DNA of 64,000 nt, taken from VRUE01 sp963703335 (GTDB lineage: Bacteria; Actinomycetota; Thermoleophilia; Solirubrobacterales; 70-9). The notes beneath the pieces were generated by a model. The model was not told the origin of the DNA and made no database searches. It was given only the letters and a program-made list of their open reading frames with translations. The translations under genes and the position numbers were made by a program. The first letter of the stretch is position 1. The number at the start of each line of letters is the position of its first letter. This document shows, in pieces, positions 1 to 8,113 of this stretch. The stretch lies in contig OY969812.1 of the NCBI GenBank assembly GCA_963703335.1, positions 496,001 through 560,000 of the forward strand, written 5' to 3'.

Positions 1-260
1 AGCCCAGCTCGCGCCTCGGCGAACACATCAACGAGAACTGGGACGACCTCGTCGGCCCCGCCAACCGCAGCCTCGTGCACTGGCTGCGCCGCCTCGTCTT
101 CCGCGGCGCCTGGCTCGACCAGCGGGTCAAGGAGGGTGAGCTCGACGTCGTCTTCGACGAGCGCACCCAGACCTTCGGCTACGTGCAGCCGGATCGCAGC
201 TCAGAGCTGATCGAGCTGTCTAAAGAGCCGAGCTGGCGGCGAATTGCGTATCGGCGGTAG
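1..260 (+). CDS. 3' end of an unrecognised protein (partial)
   Basis: An open frame runs from base 3 to a TAG at 258-260; the 5' end lies outside the window. The visible 85 residues include the stretch HINENWDDLVGPANRSLVHW and end in SWRRIAYRR. Codon use is GC-rich like the neighbours, so it looks like a real gene. I do not recognise the family from this tail. It converges on the Rho-like gene, and its stop codon is the first three bases of a large palindrome. Confidence 0.6.
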   Translation, partial: PSSRLGEHINENWDDLVGPANRSLVHWLRRLVFRGAWLDQRVKEGELDVVFDERTQTFGYVQPDRSSELIELSKEPSWRRIAYRR

Positions 261-376
261 CCCGGTTCGGGTCAGGGGTTCCGCTTAACTTTTTCGATGG
301 TACGTCGATCTGCTGGCGCCGCAAGGTCAGCGCCGAAAAAGTGCAAGACGCTCCACCCCTGACCCGAACCGGGCTA
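258..376. repeat. 119-bp palindromic element A
   Basis: Two perfect 22-nt inverted arms (258-279 and 355-376) flank a 75-bp centre. The centre has its own imperfect inverted core: ACTTTTTCG at 288-296 faces CCGAAAAAGTGCAAG at 333-347. The arms fit exactly between the TAG of the left gene and the TGA of the convergent right gene, so it may also terminate transcription in both directions. The same core with unrelated arms recurs at 6100-6211. Confidence 0.85.
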
Positions 377-1219
377 TCAGGACGGGCGCTCTAGGGCGGC
401 CACGACGGTCAGGGAGCCATTGGCTTGTTGGCCTAGACCGCCGTCGAAGATTCCCTTTGCTGCCTCTGCATCGTCGAGGCGCGTAAGCGAGTCGACCAGG
501 AGGATCACGTCTTCGCCTCCCTCGGCGCGACGGACGGCTTGCGCCAAGGCGTCACCGGCGTGGCGGGCCTGGGCGGCAACTACAAGCTCGGCTTCAGGGG
601 CCTCGCGCTTCCAGTCGGCTAGCTCCTCGGGGCTGGGATCGACCAGCAGGGCGATTGGGTCGGGACCGTCGGAGGCACCGCCTAGCTCGCTAGCGATTTC
701 GCGCAGTAGCGCCGTGCAGGCCTGCCGGCTCTCGCCATAGACAAGAGCCTGACGCCCAGGCGGCGGCGACAGCAGATCGTGGACGCGCAGCCCCTTGCTC
801 TTGCGGCCGAAGCGCCGGCGACGACGGCGACGCTTGGGGCGCGCGCCCTCGGCATCCGAAGCGGCTGGCTGCGGTGCGGGTGCAGGCTCGGGCGGCGACT
901 CCGGCTTTGCCTCTTTTGCAGCCGGCTTTGGGCGGGCCTCGCGGCCGCCGGGCCGGTCGCGCTGGGAGGATCGCTCACGGTTGGAGGACCGCTCGCGCTC
1001 GGCAGCGGGACGCTCGCGGGGGCGCCGCTGTGGGCGCTCGCGGCGCGGTGGGCGCTCACCGCGGGATTCCTCCCGCTTCGGCGCTGCATCACCGCCCCCG
1101 TCAGCGAGCTTGTCAATCAGCTCGGCGCGGCGCAGCATGCGGTAGCGCGGCACGTTTGCCTCGGCGGCGAGCTCGTGCAGCTCGGCTAGGTGCTTGGACT
1201 CCAGTTCGACCTTGTTCAT
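377..1219 (-). CDS. Rho-like protein: Rho N-terminal domain plus degenerate Rho ATPase domain
   Basis: Of 280 residues, about 1-40 (LHELAAEANVPRYRMLRRAE) match the Rho N-terminal helical domain. Residues 45-140 are a low-complexity Arg/Pro/Glu region with a run of arginines, plausibly nucleic-acid binding. The last 135 residues follow the Rho ATPase core: DLLSPPPGRQALV, LLVDPSPEELADW, then VILLVDSLTRL as the Walker B counterpart and GSLTVVAALE. The P-loop Gly-Lys-Thr is absent (YGESRQACTALLREIA), as are the cold-shock-like primary RNA site and the C-terminal third of normal Rho (about 420 residues or more). It starts 12 nt after glpD and closes that operon. I infer a pseudo-ATPase paralogue or Rho modulator, not the cell's working Rho. 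Confidence 0.7.
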   Translation of the reverse strand: MNKVELESKHLAELHELAAEANVPRYRMLRRAELIDKLADGGGDAAPKREESRGERPPRRERPQRRPRERPAAERERSSNRERSSQRDRPGGREARPKPAAKEAKPESPPEPAPAPQPAASDAEGARPKRRRRRRRFGRKSKGLRVHDLLSPPPGRQALVYGESRQACTALLREIASELGGASDGPDPIALLVDPSPEELADWKREAPEAELVVAAQARHAGDALAQAVRRAEGGEDVILLVDSLTRLDDAEAAKGIFDGGLGQQANGSLTVVAALERPS

Positions 1220-1231
1220 TGACGCGGCAGG

Positions 1232-2923
1232 TTATTGCAGCGACTCGGTCGGTGAGCCAGCGGGGTCGATGCCCGCCTCCGCGGCGGCGGCCGGCCAGGC
1301 CTCAGCCGCCTGCTTGACCTCGCGGCGCGACCAACCCAGCTCGGCACCCATTGCCGCCGCCACCGGGCGCGCCGAGTCGGCATCGCGCAACTGCGGCGCG
1401 GCGAGCAAGCCGAGCCGGGTGCGGCGCAGCAAGACGTCGGCGACGCTGCGGGCCTGCTCGTGTCGCACGGCGATGACGGCCTCAGCGAGCAGGTCGGGGC
1501 GGCCGGGGACGATCGGCTGCGCCAGCTTCGCGTCCTCGCAAGCGAGGGCGAGCACTTTGCGGGCGGCGTGTCCATAACGGAAGGCGAGCTGCTCGAGCGC
1601 CTCCTCCCCCACCCCGTCCGGCGCTTCGAGGTCCTCGGGCCGTGCCTCCATCCCGAGCGGGATCTCCGCCGTGTGGCAAACCGCCTCGCGACCCTCGCGC
1701 TCGACCATGCGATCGACGGTCTGCTTGGCCATACGCCGCCAGGTGGTCAGCTTGCCGCCGGTGATCGTCAGCATCCCCGACGAGGTCTCATACAGCTCCG
1801 CCTTGCGCGAGATGTCAACGGACTTCTTCGGGTCGCCGGTCGCGATCAGCGGACGGACGCCGGCGTAAGCACCGACCAGGTCATCGGCGCCGAGCGACGT
1901 GCCGAAGAAGCCGTTGACCGCATCGAGCAGGTAGGCCACATCCTCGCCGCCGGGCCGCGGGTGGTCGATGTCCCCCTCGAAGTCATTGTCGGTCGTGCCG
2001 ACCAGCGTGCGCCCGTACCAGGGCAGGGCGAAGATCGCGCGCCCCTCTCCCGCCGGGACGATGCAAGCAGCAGAGCCGGTCGAGAGCTTCTCGCGGTCGA
2101 TCAGTAGGTGGGTGCCGCGGCTGGGCGAGATCCTCGGCACGTCCTCCTCCTCGATCACCTCCTCGGGGCGGATGCGATCGGCGAAGACCCCGGTCGCGTT
2201 GACGACGTTGTCGGCGGTGACCTCGATGCGCTCACCGGAACCGGCCTCGACAAATGCGACGCCCGTGGCACGGCCGTTGCCCGATAGCACCTCGGTCACC
2301 TCGGAGCCGTTCAGCATCACCGCGCCGAAGCGCTCCGCCTCGCCGAGGATCGTCAGCGTCAAACGCACGTCGTCGGTCTGGCAGTCGTAGAAGAGGTAGG
2401 CGTTCTTGGGGTCGCGCGGCTCCAGCGAGGGAACCAGCGCCAGGACCTCGTCGCGGTCGATTGTGCGGTGGCGGTCGGGCGACCAGTAGTAGTCCGCGTC
2501 GGCTTCCTTGGAGGAGCGCATCTCGCGACGGCTGCGGCCGACGCGCGTCGTCGCCATCACGTCGTACATGTTGAGGCCGATGCCGAGGCCGCGCTGGCGC
2601 CGCTCGTCGCGAAAGCCCGGGACGAGGAAGGGCGTCGGGTAGACGAGGTGCGGGGCGAGCTGGACCATCAGCTGGCGCTCGAGCAGCGCCTCGCGCACCA
2701 GGCCGAGGTCGAGGTTCTGCAGGTAGCGCAGGCCGCCGTGGATCATCTTGGAGGAGCGGCTGGAGGTGCCTTCAGCGTAATCGCCGCGCTCCAGCAGGGC
2801 GACGGAATAGCCGCGCGAGGCGGCGTCGAGCGCGACTCCCGCACCGGTGATGCCGCCCCCGATCACCACGACCTCGAAATGCTGGCCGGCGATTGCCTCG
2901 ACTGCTGCCGCGCGCGAGATCAT
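1232..2923 (-). CDS. glpD: Aerobic glycerol-3-phosphate dehydrogenase (FAD)
   Basis: About 563 residues. It oxidises glycerol-3-phosphate to dihydroxyacetone phosphate and passes electrons to the membrane quinone pool. The N terminus carries the Rossmann FAD motif VIGGGITGAGVALDAASRG, followed by GTSSRSSKMIHGGLRYLQ, typical of GlpD/GlpA. Further hallmarks are the middle DAxR-type FAD fold and the C-terminal DAO_C helical domain (MLTITGGKLTTWRRMA). A longer in-frame reading to 3301 is antisense to the nitroreductase; the ATG at 2921-2923 overlaps that gene's TGA (ATGA), so it is the better start. Middle gene of a three-gene operon. Confidence 0.93.
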   Translation of the reverse strand: MISRAAAVEAIAGQHFEVVVIGGGITGAGVALDAASRGYSVALLERGDYAEGTSSRSSKMIHGGLRYLQNLDLGLVREALLERQLMVQLAPHLVYPTPFLVPGFRDERRQRGLGIGLNMYDVMATTRVGRSRREMRSSKEADADYYWSPDRHRTIDRDEVLALVPSLEPRDPKNAYLFYDCQTDDVRLTLTILGEAERFGAVMLNGSEVTEVLSGNGRATGVAFVEAGSGERIEVTADNVVNATGVFADRIRPEEVIEEEDVPRISPSRGTHLLIDREKLSTGSAACIVPAGEGRAIFALPWYGRTLVGTTDNDFEGDIDHPRPGGEDVAYLLDAVNGFFGTSLGADDLVGAYAGVRPLIATGDPKKSVDISRKAELYETSSGMLTITGGKLTTWRRMAKQTVDRMVEREGREAVCHTAEIPLGMEARPEDLEAPDGVGEEALEQLAFRYGHAARKVLALACEDAKLAQPIVPGRPDLLAEAVIAVRHEQARSVADVLLRRTRLGLLAAPQLRDADSARPVAAAMGAELGWSRREVKQAAEAWPAAAAEAGIDPAGSPTESLQ

Positions 2924-3432
2924 CAGTCGAGGAACTCCGTGACCTGCTCGATCGAGGGCCGCTCCGGTGGCTCCTTCTCCTGCCGGGGGTGGCCCAGATG
3001 CAGCAGCCCGACGAAGCGCTCGTTGTCGGGCAGGCCGACGGCGCCGCGCCCACCGGTGGAGCGCAGCAGGCCGGGGGTACGCCAGTAGCCGGCGTAGCCG
3101 CGGGCGTGGGCGCTGAGCAAGACGATGTAGGAAGCGACGGCGGTCGCGTGCAGGTCCTCCTCGTTCTGAATCGGATCGGCGCCGAGCGCGCAGGAGACGA
3201 CAACGAGGGTCGGCGCGCGGTCGAGCTTCGCCGCGCCCTCCGGTCCAGCCGCCTTCTTCAGCCTCCCCAGCGCCAGCGGGCCGACGACCCGAAAGCGCCA
3301 CGGCGCCGTTAGGTGGTGATTGGGCGCCCAGCGCGCGAGGTCGAGCAGCTCAAGCAGCTCTTCCCGCTCGAGCGGCTCAGGCCCAAAGGCCTTATGCGTG
3401 CGGCGAGTTCGAATCGCGGTATCGACGTCCAC
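2923..3432 (-). CDS. Nitroreductase family FMN oxidoreductase
   Basis: 169 residues, the usual size of small single-domain nitroreductases of the RutE/YdjA type. N-terminal IRTRRTHKAFGPEPLEREEL matches the FMN-phosphate binding R-R-S/T motif, ARWAPNHHLTAPWRFRVV the helix that positions FMN, and the C-terminal half has GLPDNERFVGLLHLGHP, the conserved flavin-binding loop. GTG start. It would reduce nitro, quinone or similar substrates with NAD(P)H; the substrate cannot be told. First gene of the operon leading into glpD by an ATGA overlap. Confidence 0.85.
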   Translation of the reverse strand: MDVDTAIRTRRTHKAFGPEPLEREELLELLDLARWAPNHHLTAPWRFRVVGPLALGRLKKAAGPEGAAKLDRAPTLVVVSCALGADPIQNEEDLHATAVASYIVLLSAHARGYAGYWRTPGLLRSTGGRGAVGLPDNERFVGLLHLGHPRQEKEPPERPSIEQVTEFLD

Positions 3433-3466
3433 CGCAGCAACATAGCCGCCGCAAGGACGAGTCCTC

Positions 3467-3493
3467 GATTTTCCATGCCTGACATGGAAAATC
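3467..3493. repeat. Perfect hairpin (11-bp stem, 5-nt loop)
   Basis: GATTTTCCATG (3467-3477) and CATGGAAAATC (3483-3493) enclose the loop CCTGA. It lies 15 nt beyond the stop of the ECF S-component gene and upstream of the next minus-strand gene. There is no good U tract, so an intrinsic terminator is uncertain; it may be one of the palindromic units seen at other gene junctions here. Confidence 0.6.
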
Positions 3494-3507
3494 CGCGTTT
3501 CGTGCCG

Positions 3508-5370
3508 CTACCAGGCGTAGCGGCGGCCCAGCCACCAGGGGGCACCGATGGCTAGGGCGGTGGCGGCTAGGCCGATGCCGATTGGGGCCCATGGGGACGG
3601 GGAGTTGTCGGAGACGGTCACCGGCTCGGACGACTGGTCGCCAGGGGCGATCGCTTCGGGTTCGCTGCCCTCGGGGATTGCGCCGCCGTTTTTGGACGGT
3701 GGCGCCGGAACGGCACCGGTCGCCGGTGGCAGGGTCGGTACGCCGGCGCCTCCGGCGCTGTTGCCGGTCGAGGGGGGTGCCACCGATTCGAAGCCCGGTG
3801 AGGGGCTCGTACCTCCCCCGGGAGGCGGCGGCGCGGCCTTCGACGGCGACACTGTGGTCGGCGGCTCACGCGGCGGCGGCGCGATCGGCAGCGCATCGCC
3901 GGCGACTGCGACCAACGCCTGGCCCGTCACCCACACCGGCGTCTGGTCGCTGGATTCCGAGTAGCGGTAGTGGCCATCGTCCGCCTGCCGGGCGGCGAGG
4001 TAGTCGAGCGCGCTGCTGCCGCTGGAACTGATCGTGGCCGGGTCGACGCCGACGGCGATCATGCCCTGCACCGCCCACGCCGTCGACTGCGAGTTGACGG
4101 CCCCGGCGGCGCCAAGTGCGAAGCCACCGTTGGCGCGCTGGTGCTTGCGCAAGTAGGAGAGACCGCCCTGGGCGGCTTTCGTGTCGGGAAGGGCCTGCAG
4201 GACCGAGCCGGTGACGTCGGCGTTGCTCGGCTGCCCCGGTACATCCCCCCAGCCACCATCGCCGTTCTGCACTTTGGCCAGCCAGGCGATCGTGCTGTCG
4301 AGGCTCCCGTCGGCTCCGGCCGCCCGCAGGGCTATGACGCTGAACGAGGTGGTCCCGGGCCAGCCGACATAGGAGCCGTTGGCCGCGCGCCGCCTCAGCA
4401 GGGCGCTGACCAGGTCGCGACCGCCGAAGGAGCGGGGATCGGCGCCGGCGCCCTCGAGCGCGACGATCGTACGGGCGAGATCGCCGGGGCTGCTGACTTC
4501 ATCGAGGTGCCCGCGCAAGTAGTCGATCGGGGTGCGACCGGAGCTCTCGACGTCGAACGGGTTGCGCCCCGCCGCCTCGAGACCCAGCATCGCCCAGCCC
4601 GTCAGGGCGGCGCTCGAGTCGCCCCCAGGTGCGGAGCCAAAGCCTCCGTCCGCGTTCTGAGCCGCTTCTACCCAGTTCGCGGCGCGATCGGTGCTCGCCG
4701 CCCCGGCCGGACTCGGCATTAGCGCCGGCAATACGAGCAGCGCAGTCAAGACCGCAGCGGCAACGGCGGGCGTGCGCCACTGAAAGCGCTGGCGGAAGCG
4801 AATCAGCATCCGCACCATCGCGGGCCCGGCGATCAGGGCAAAGGCGACGTTGCCGGCGACGTGCGCAACATCGAACGGCACCGCGCGCGCCTCCAAAGTG
4901 AGGAAGCGCTCCAGTGAGAGATCTCCGCCGTAGGTAGCCATGAGCGAGAAGTTCAAGAGCAAACCGTAGGCGATGCCGGCCAGACCGCAAACCGCGGCGA
5001 GGCTGAGGCGACTGGCGTTGCGGGTTCCGAGCGCCAGCGCCGCCCCGATCACCCCGCACATTCCCCACCCCGCCATCTGCCACGGGGTCCACGGACCCTG
5101 CCCAAACCAGAAGTTGGAGACCAGACCCGCTAGGGCGCCGACCGCAAAGCCGGGCGCCGGTCCGAGCGCATAGCCGGCAAAGACGACGATGTCGGTGGTC
5201 GGCTTGACATTGGGAAAGGCGGCAAAGGCAATCCGGCCGGCGATCGCCAGCGCGGCGAGAGCTGCCACCAGAGCGACCACCTGTGACGGCGGCCGCGAGC
5301 GCTCATACCAGGCGAAGCCGCCAAGCAGCACGGCGGTGAGAATCAGGAAGCTGGCCAACTGCCAGGACAT
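3508..5370 (-). CDS. ECF transporter S component fused to extracellular alpha/alpha-toroid (prenyltransferase-like) domain
   Basis: 620 residues. Residues 1-195 form about six membrane helices typical of ECF S components (YALGPAPGFAVGALAGLVSN is a characteristic stretch). A further hydrophobic segment (about 201-225, ending PSPAGAA) leads outside. Residues about 228-490 contain at least four toroid repeats with the QxxDGGFG signature (QNADGGFG, QNGDGGWG, QRANGGFA, QADDGHYR), as in prenyltransferases, squalene cyclases and the alpha domain of intrinsic factor. A Pro/Ser/Gly linker (about 495-590) ends in a last membrane helix and RRYAW. It is the last gene of the riboswitch operon, joined to the ATPase gene by ATGA. 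The likely role is substrate binding for B12 import, with the toroid capturing the ligand outside the cell. Specificity is inferred from the riboswitch. Confidence 0.85.
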   Translation of the reverse strand: MSWQLASFLILTAVLLGGFAWYERSRPPSQVVALVAALAALAIAGRIAFAAFPNVKPTTDIVVFAGYALGPAPGFAVGALAGLVSNFWFGQGPWTPWQMAGWGMCGVIGAALALGTRNASRLSLAAVCGLAGIAYGLLLNFSLMATYGGDLSLERFLTLEARAVPFDVAHVAGNVAFALIAGPAMVRMLIRFRQRFQWRTPAVAAAVLTALLVLPALMPSPAGAASTDRAANWVEAAQNADGGFGSAPGGDSSAALTGWAMLGLEAAGRNPFDVESSGRTPIDYLRGHLDEVSSPGDLARTIVALEGAGADPRSFGGRDLVSALLRRRAANGSYVGWPGTTSFSVIALRAAGADGSLDSTIAWLAKVQNGDGGWGDVPGQPSNADVTGSVLQALPDTKAAQGGLSYLRKHQRANGGFALGAAGAVNSQSTAWAVQGMIAVGVDPATISSSGSSALDYLAARQADDGHYRYSESSDQTPVWVTGQALVAVAGDALPIAPPPREPPTTVSPSKAAPPPPGGGTSPSPGFESVAPPSTGNSAGGAGVPTLPPATGAVPAPPSKNGGAIPEGSEPEAIAPGDQSSEPVTVSDNSPSPWAPIGIGLAATALAIGAPWWLGRRYAW

Positions 5371-7076
5371 CAGCCACCGTCCTTGCCAAGCGCCTCGGCG
5401 CCCTGCTCGGGCGTGATCACGCCCGGCAGATCGAGAACCCGCGCCACCTCGGTGGCGAAGTACCAGCCGCCCGAGAGGACCTCGTTCGCGGGTCCATCCG
5501 CAATCACCACTCCGTCGCCAAGCAGCACGACCCGCTCGGCGAAGGCGGCCGCGAACTCGACGTCGTGGGTGGCGACGAGCAGTCCGGCGCCCTTACCGGC
5601 GAGATCCTCAATCAAGCCGACGAGATCGTCCTTGCGCGCCCGGTCCATACCGCGAGTCGGCTCATCGAGCGCGACCAGCCCCGGCAGTTCGTCTCCCTCC
5701 ATCCGGCCTGCGAGCGTAATCGCAAGCGCGAGCCGCTGGCGCTCGCCGCCGGAGAGGTCACGGGGGTCGGCGTCCACGGTGTGCTCCAGGCCGACAAGCC
5801 GCAAGGCGGTCAGGCCAGCATTGCCAGGGAGCTCGTCGCCGACCCGCTCGCGAACAAGGTAGTCACCCGGGTTCTGCGTCAGCAATGCGATGCCGTTCGG
5901 GGTCTCGAGCTTGCCTCGGATCGGATCGAGTAGACCAGCGGCAGCTTTCAGCAGGGTGCTCTTACCGGCTCCGTTGCGGCCCATTAGGGCTACTCGTTCG
6001 CCGGCCGAGACGTTCAGGTCGATGCTTTTGAGGACATCGCGGGGGGTCTCTCGCTGGGTCAGCTCTACCCAAAGCGCTGCTGCGCGGAGCGCTGTGGTTG
6101 AGGGGAGGCGGACCCCCTCCTCTCTCAACTTTTTCGGTGGATCGGGCGGGGCCGTCCGAGATTGGATTGCCGAAAAAGTACAAGCCGTTCGGAGGGGGTC
6201 CGCCTCCCCTCGATCGACAGGGCTGGCTGACGCGAGGGTTTGGCGGGCGTCGCGGACGCCTACGGGGAGGGGTTCGATGCCGCAGAGGGAGAAGAGCTTG
6301 GCGGCTGGGGTCTCCAGGGCGTCGTCGACCCCCTGCGCCCAGGCCAGGAAGTCGCGCGGTTGGCCATCGAAAGCGATGGAGCCTGTAGTCATCGCGATGA
6401 CGCGGTCGGCGGCTGCGAGACAGCGCTCCAAGCGGTGCTCGGCCAAGAGCACAGTTACCCCCCACTCCTCGTTCAAACGGCGCAAGAGCCAGATGAGCTC
6501 ATCGCCTGCGACGGGATCGAGTTGCGAGGTGGGCTCATCGAGGAGAACCAGTGCCGGACGCGTGACGAGGGCCGCTGCGAGAGCCACGCGTTGAAGCTCT
6601 CCTCCGGAGAGGGTATCGACGGCGCGGTCGAGCAGGCGGGGGATTGCGAGGGCTAGGGCTACCTCCTCCACAGCGCGGGCCCGAGAGGTGGGTGGGTCGC
6701 CGCGCAGCTCCAGAGGGAGCTCGATCTCGGCGCTGACCGTGGTCGAGACGACCTGGGTCTCGGGGTCCTGGGCGACGTAGCCGACGGCGGCGGCTAGCTC
6801 CCCAGGGCCGGAGGCGATGGCGTCGATGCCGGCCACTTCAATGCGTCCTTCGATCTCGCCGCCGTGGAAGTGTGGGACGAGGCCGCAGGCGGCGCGGAGG
6901 AGGGTTGACTTGCCGCTGGCCGAGCGGCCGGCGAGGAGGGCGAACTCGCCCGGAGGCAAAGTGAGCGAGACGTCGCGCAGGGCGGCAGCGGCACCTGGGT
7001 AGGAGTAAGTGAGGGCCTCCACCGCCAGGGCCGGGACGGCATGGATCGCCGAAGGGGAAGGGCCGCCGAACTGCAT
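5370..7076 (-). CDS. ecfA: ECF transporter ATPase with two fused ABC domains
   Basis: About 568 residues. Domain 1 has Walker A GRSASGKSTLL, the Q-loop GYVAQDPETQ, signature LSGGELQRVALA and Walker B LVLLDEPT. Domain 2 has GRNGAGKSTLL, LLTQNPGDYL, LSGGERQRLALA and LVALDEPT with the H-loop ATHDVEF. This matches the A and A' subunits of an energy-coupling factor fused in one chain, which hydrolyse ATP to drive vitamin uptake. A longer reading to 7163 exists, but the ATG at 7074-7076 overlaps the EcfT stop (ATGA), as at every junction of this operon. The linker (about residues 289-326) is encoded by a large palindromic element and looks like inserted DNA kept in frame. Confidence 0.93.
   Translation of the reverse strand: MQFGGPSPSAIHAVPALAVEALTYSYPGAAAALRDVSLTLPPGEFALLAGRSASGKSTLLRAACGLVPHFHGGEIEGRIEVAGIDAIASGPGELAAAVGYVAQDPETQVVSTTVSAEIELPLELRGDPPTSRARAVEEVALALAIPRLLDRAVDTLSGGELQRVALAAALVTRPALVLLDEPTSQLDPVAGDELIWLLRRLNEEWGVTVLLAEHRLERCLAAADRVIAMTTGSIAFDGQPRDFLAWAQGVDDALETPAAKLFSLCGIEPLPVGVRDARQTLASASPVDRGEADPLRTACTFSAIQSRTAPPDPPKKLREEGVRLPSTTALRAAALWVELTQRETPRDVLKSIDLNVSAGERVALMGRNGAGKSTLLKAAAGLLDPIRGKLETPNGIALLTQNPGDYLVRERVGDELPGNAGLTALRLVGLEHTVDADPRDLSGGERQRLALAITLAGRMEGDELPGLVALDEPTRGMDRARKDDLVGLIEDLAGKGAGLLVATHDVEFAAAFAERVVLLGDGVVIADGPANEVLSGGWYFATEVARVLDLPGVITPEQGAEALGKDGG
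6100..6211. repeat. 112-bp palindromic element B, in frame inside ecfA
   Basis: Perfect 21-nt inverted arms at 6100-6120 and 6191-6211 flank a centre with CAACTTTTTCGGTGG (6126-6140) and GCCGAAAAAGTACAAG (6169-6184). This is the core of element A (258-376) with completely different outer arms. It lies in the coding sequence between the two ABC domains and is translated into a Pro/Arg-rich linker without stops. Confidence 0.88.
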
Positions 7077-7120
7077 CAAATTCCCGGTCCAGCAGGTAGG
7101 GAATTTGATGCAGTTCGGCG
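7064..7120. repeat. Perfect 22-bp inverted repeat across the ecfT-ecfA junction
   Basis: Arms at 7064-7085 and 7099-7120 are exact complements with a 13-nt loop. The ecfA start codon (7074-7076) and the overlapping ecfT stop lie inside one arm, so the hairpin would bury the ecfA start in mRNA. It could set the EcfT:EcfA ratio by requiring translating ribosomes to open it. Confidence 0.85.
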
Positions 7121-8113
7121 ACTGGCGGCTGGGGAGGCAGCCCGACTGGGCCGAGGGCGCCAAGGGGCGAGGCCGCTGAGCAGGACAAGCGCCGAGACCG
7201 CGAGGGTGGCGACGCCTGTGCCTACTTCGATCGTCGGGTATTCGGCGAAGGAGTCGGCTCCGAGGGCCTTGCCGGCGATCGCGGTGGCCAGCACAACGAT
7301 GCCCGTGACGTAGAAACGACGGTCGTAGCGCGATCGTGGGAGATGGGGACGGTGGGTCCGGTGGGTCCGATCGCGCGATCGCCCGCCGCCTCGACGCGAG
7401 GTGTAACGCGTTGTGGACCTATATGAGGAAGAACGCGTTGCACCTGTCGAGGGGGGCGAGGTGCGGAGGGAGTAGCCGCGCAGCTCGAGCGTCGCCGCCA
7501 CATCGACGGCTCGGTCGAGCGAGCCCGCCAGGAGGCGGCGTGCCAGCGGTGCCTTGCTGACGGGCGCGGCTCCGGGGCCGCGCAGGCGGGCGGCGTCGCG
7601 CAGGCGGGCGGCGTCGGCGGCGGCCACCGGCACCAAGCGAGAGACCAGGGTCGCGGTCAGGGCCGAGCGGCCGGCGATGGGACGCAGGGCGCGCAGCACC
7701 CGGTCGGGATCGACGCAGGCCGAGTAGACGGCGAAAGCGACCATCACCAAAGCAGCGCGCAGGCCAAGCACCGCACCGGCCGCGATCGCCTCGAGGGTCA
7801 CGTTGACCTGGCCGAAGAGCGGCCACTCTCCGAGGCGGGCCAAGACCGTCGCGCCACGGCTGACCACCAGGGCGTTGACGACGACGATCAGCAGGGCGAG
7901 CGTCAAGCCCATCCAGAGCGCCGCCCGTACGGCTCGCCGCGCCCCGGCTAGCTCTCCCGCGATGACAACGGCCCCCCCGGTCGCAAGCAACACGATCGGG
8001 TTCGAGTAGAGAAAGGCGACGACGACCAGGGAGCCGAGATAGGCGACGGCAGCGCCGGGCGAGGCCGACTGCAGCGGCCGCGGCCTTGGCGTGTATGCGA
8101 ACGGTGATCTCAT
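7076..8113 (-). CDS. ecfT: ECF transporter transmembrane component T
   Basis: About 345 residues. Early helices (AYLGSLVVVAFLYSNPIVLL and the following hydrophobic stretches) and the conserved cytosolic coupling motifs RLRDAARLRG and LELRGY match EcfT, the scaffold that contacts the ATPases and S component. After a basic segment, two more hydrophobic helices (VTGIVVLATAIAGKAL and VGTGVATLAVSALVLLSGL) extend the protein beyond the usual 260 or so residues. ATG at 8111-8113 overlaps the preceding TGA. It is coupled on both sides within the cobalamin-riboswitch operon. Confidence 0.9.
   Translation of the reverse strand: MRSPFAYTPRPRPLQSASPGAAVAYLGSLVVVAFLYSNPIVLLATGGAVVIAGELAGARRAVRAALWMGLTLALLIVVVNALVVSRGATVLARLGEWPLFGQVNVTLEAIAAGAVLGLRAALVMVAFAVYSACVDPDRVLRALRPIAGRSALTATLVSRLVPVAAADAARLRDAARLRGPGAAPVSKAPLARRLLAGSLDRAVDVAATLELRGYSLRTSPPSTGATRSSSYRSTTRYTSRRGGGRSRDRTHRTHRPHLPRSRYDRRFYVTGIVVLATAIAGKALGADSFAEYPTIEVGTGVATLAVSALVLLSGLAPWRPRPSRAASPAASRRTASNSLPAGPGI

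Noticed and set aside
1232..3301. 689-residue version of glpD with an N-terminal extension
   Set aside because: The extra 126 residues are antisense to the nitroreductase, and the ATGA overlap at 2923 gives a normal-length GlpD.
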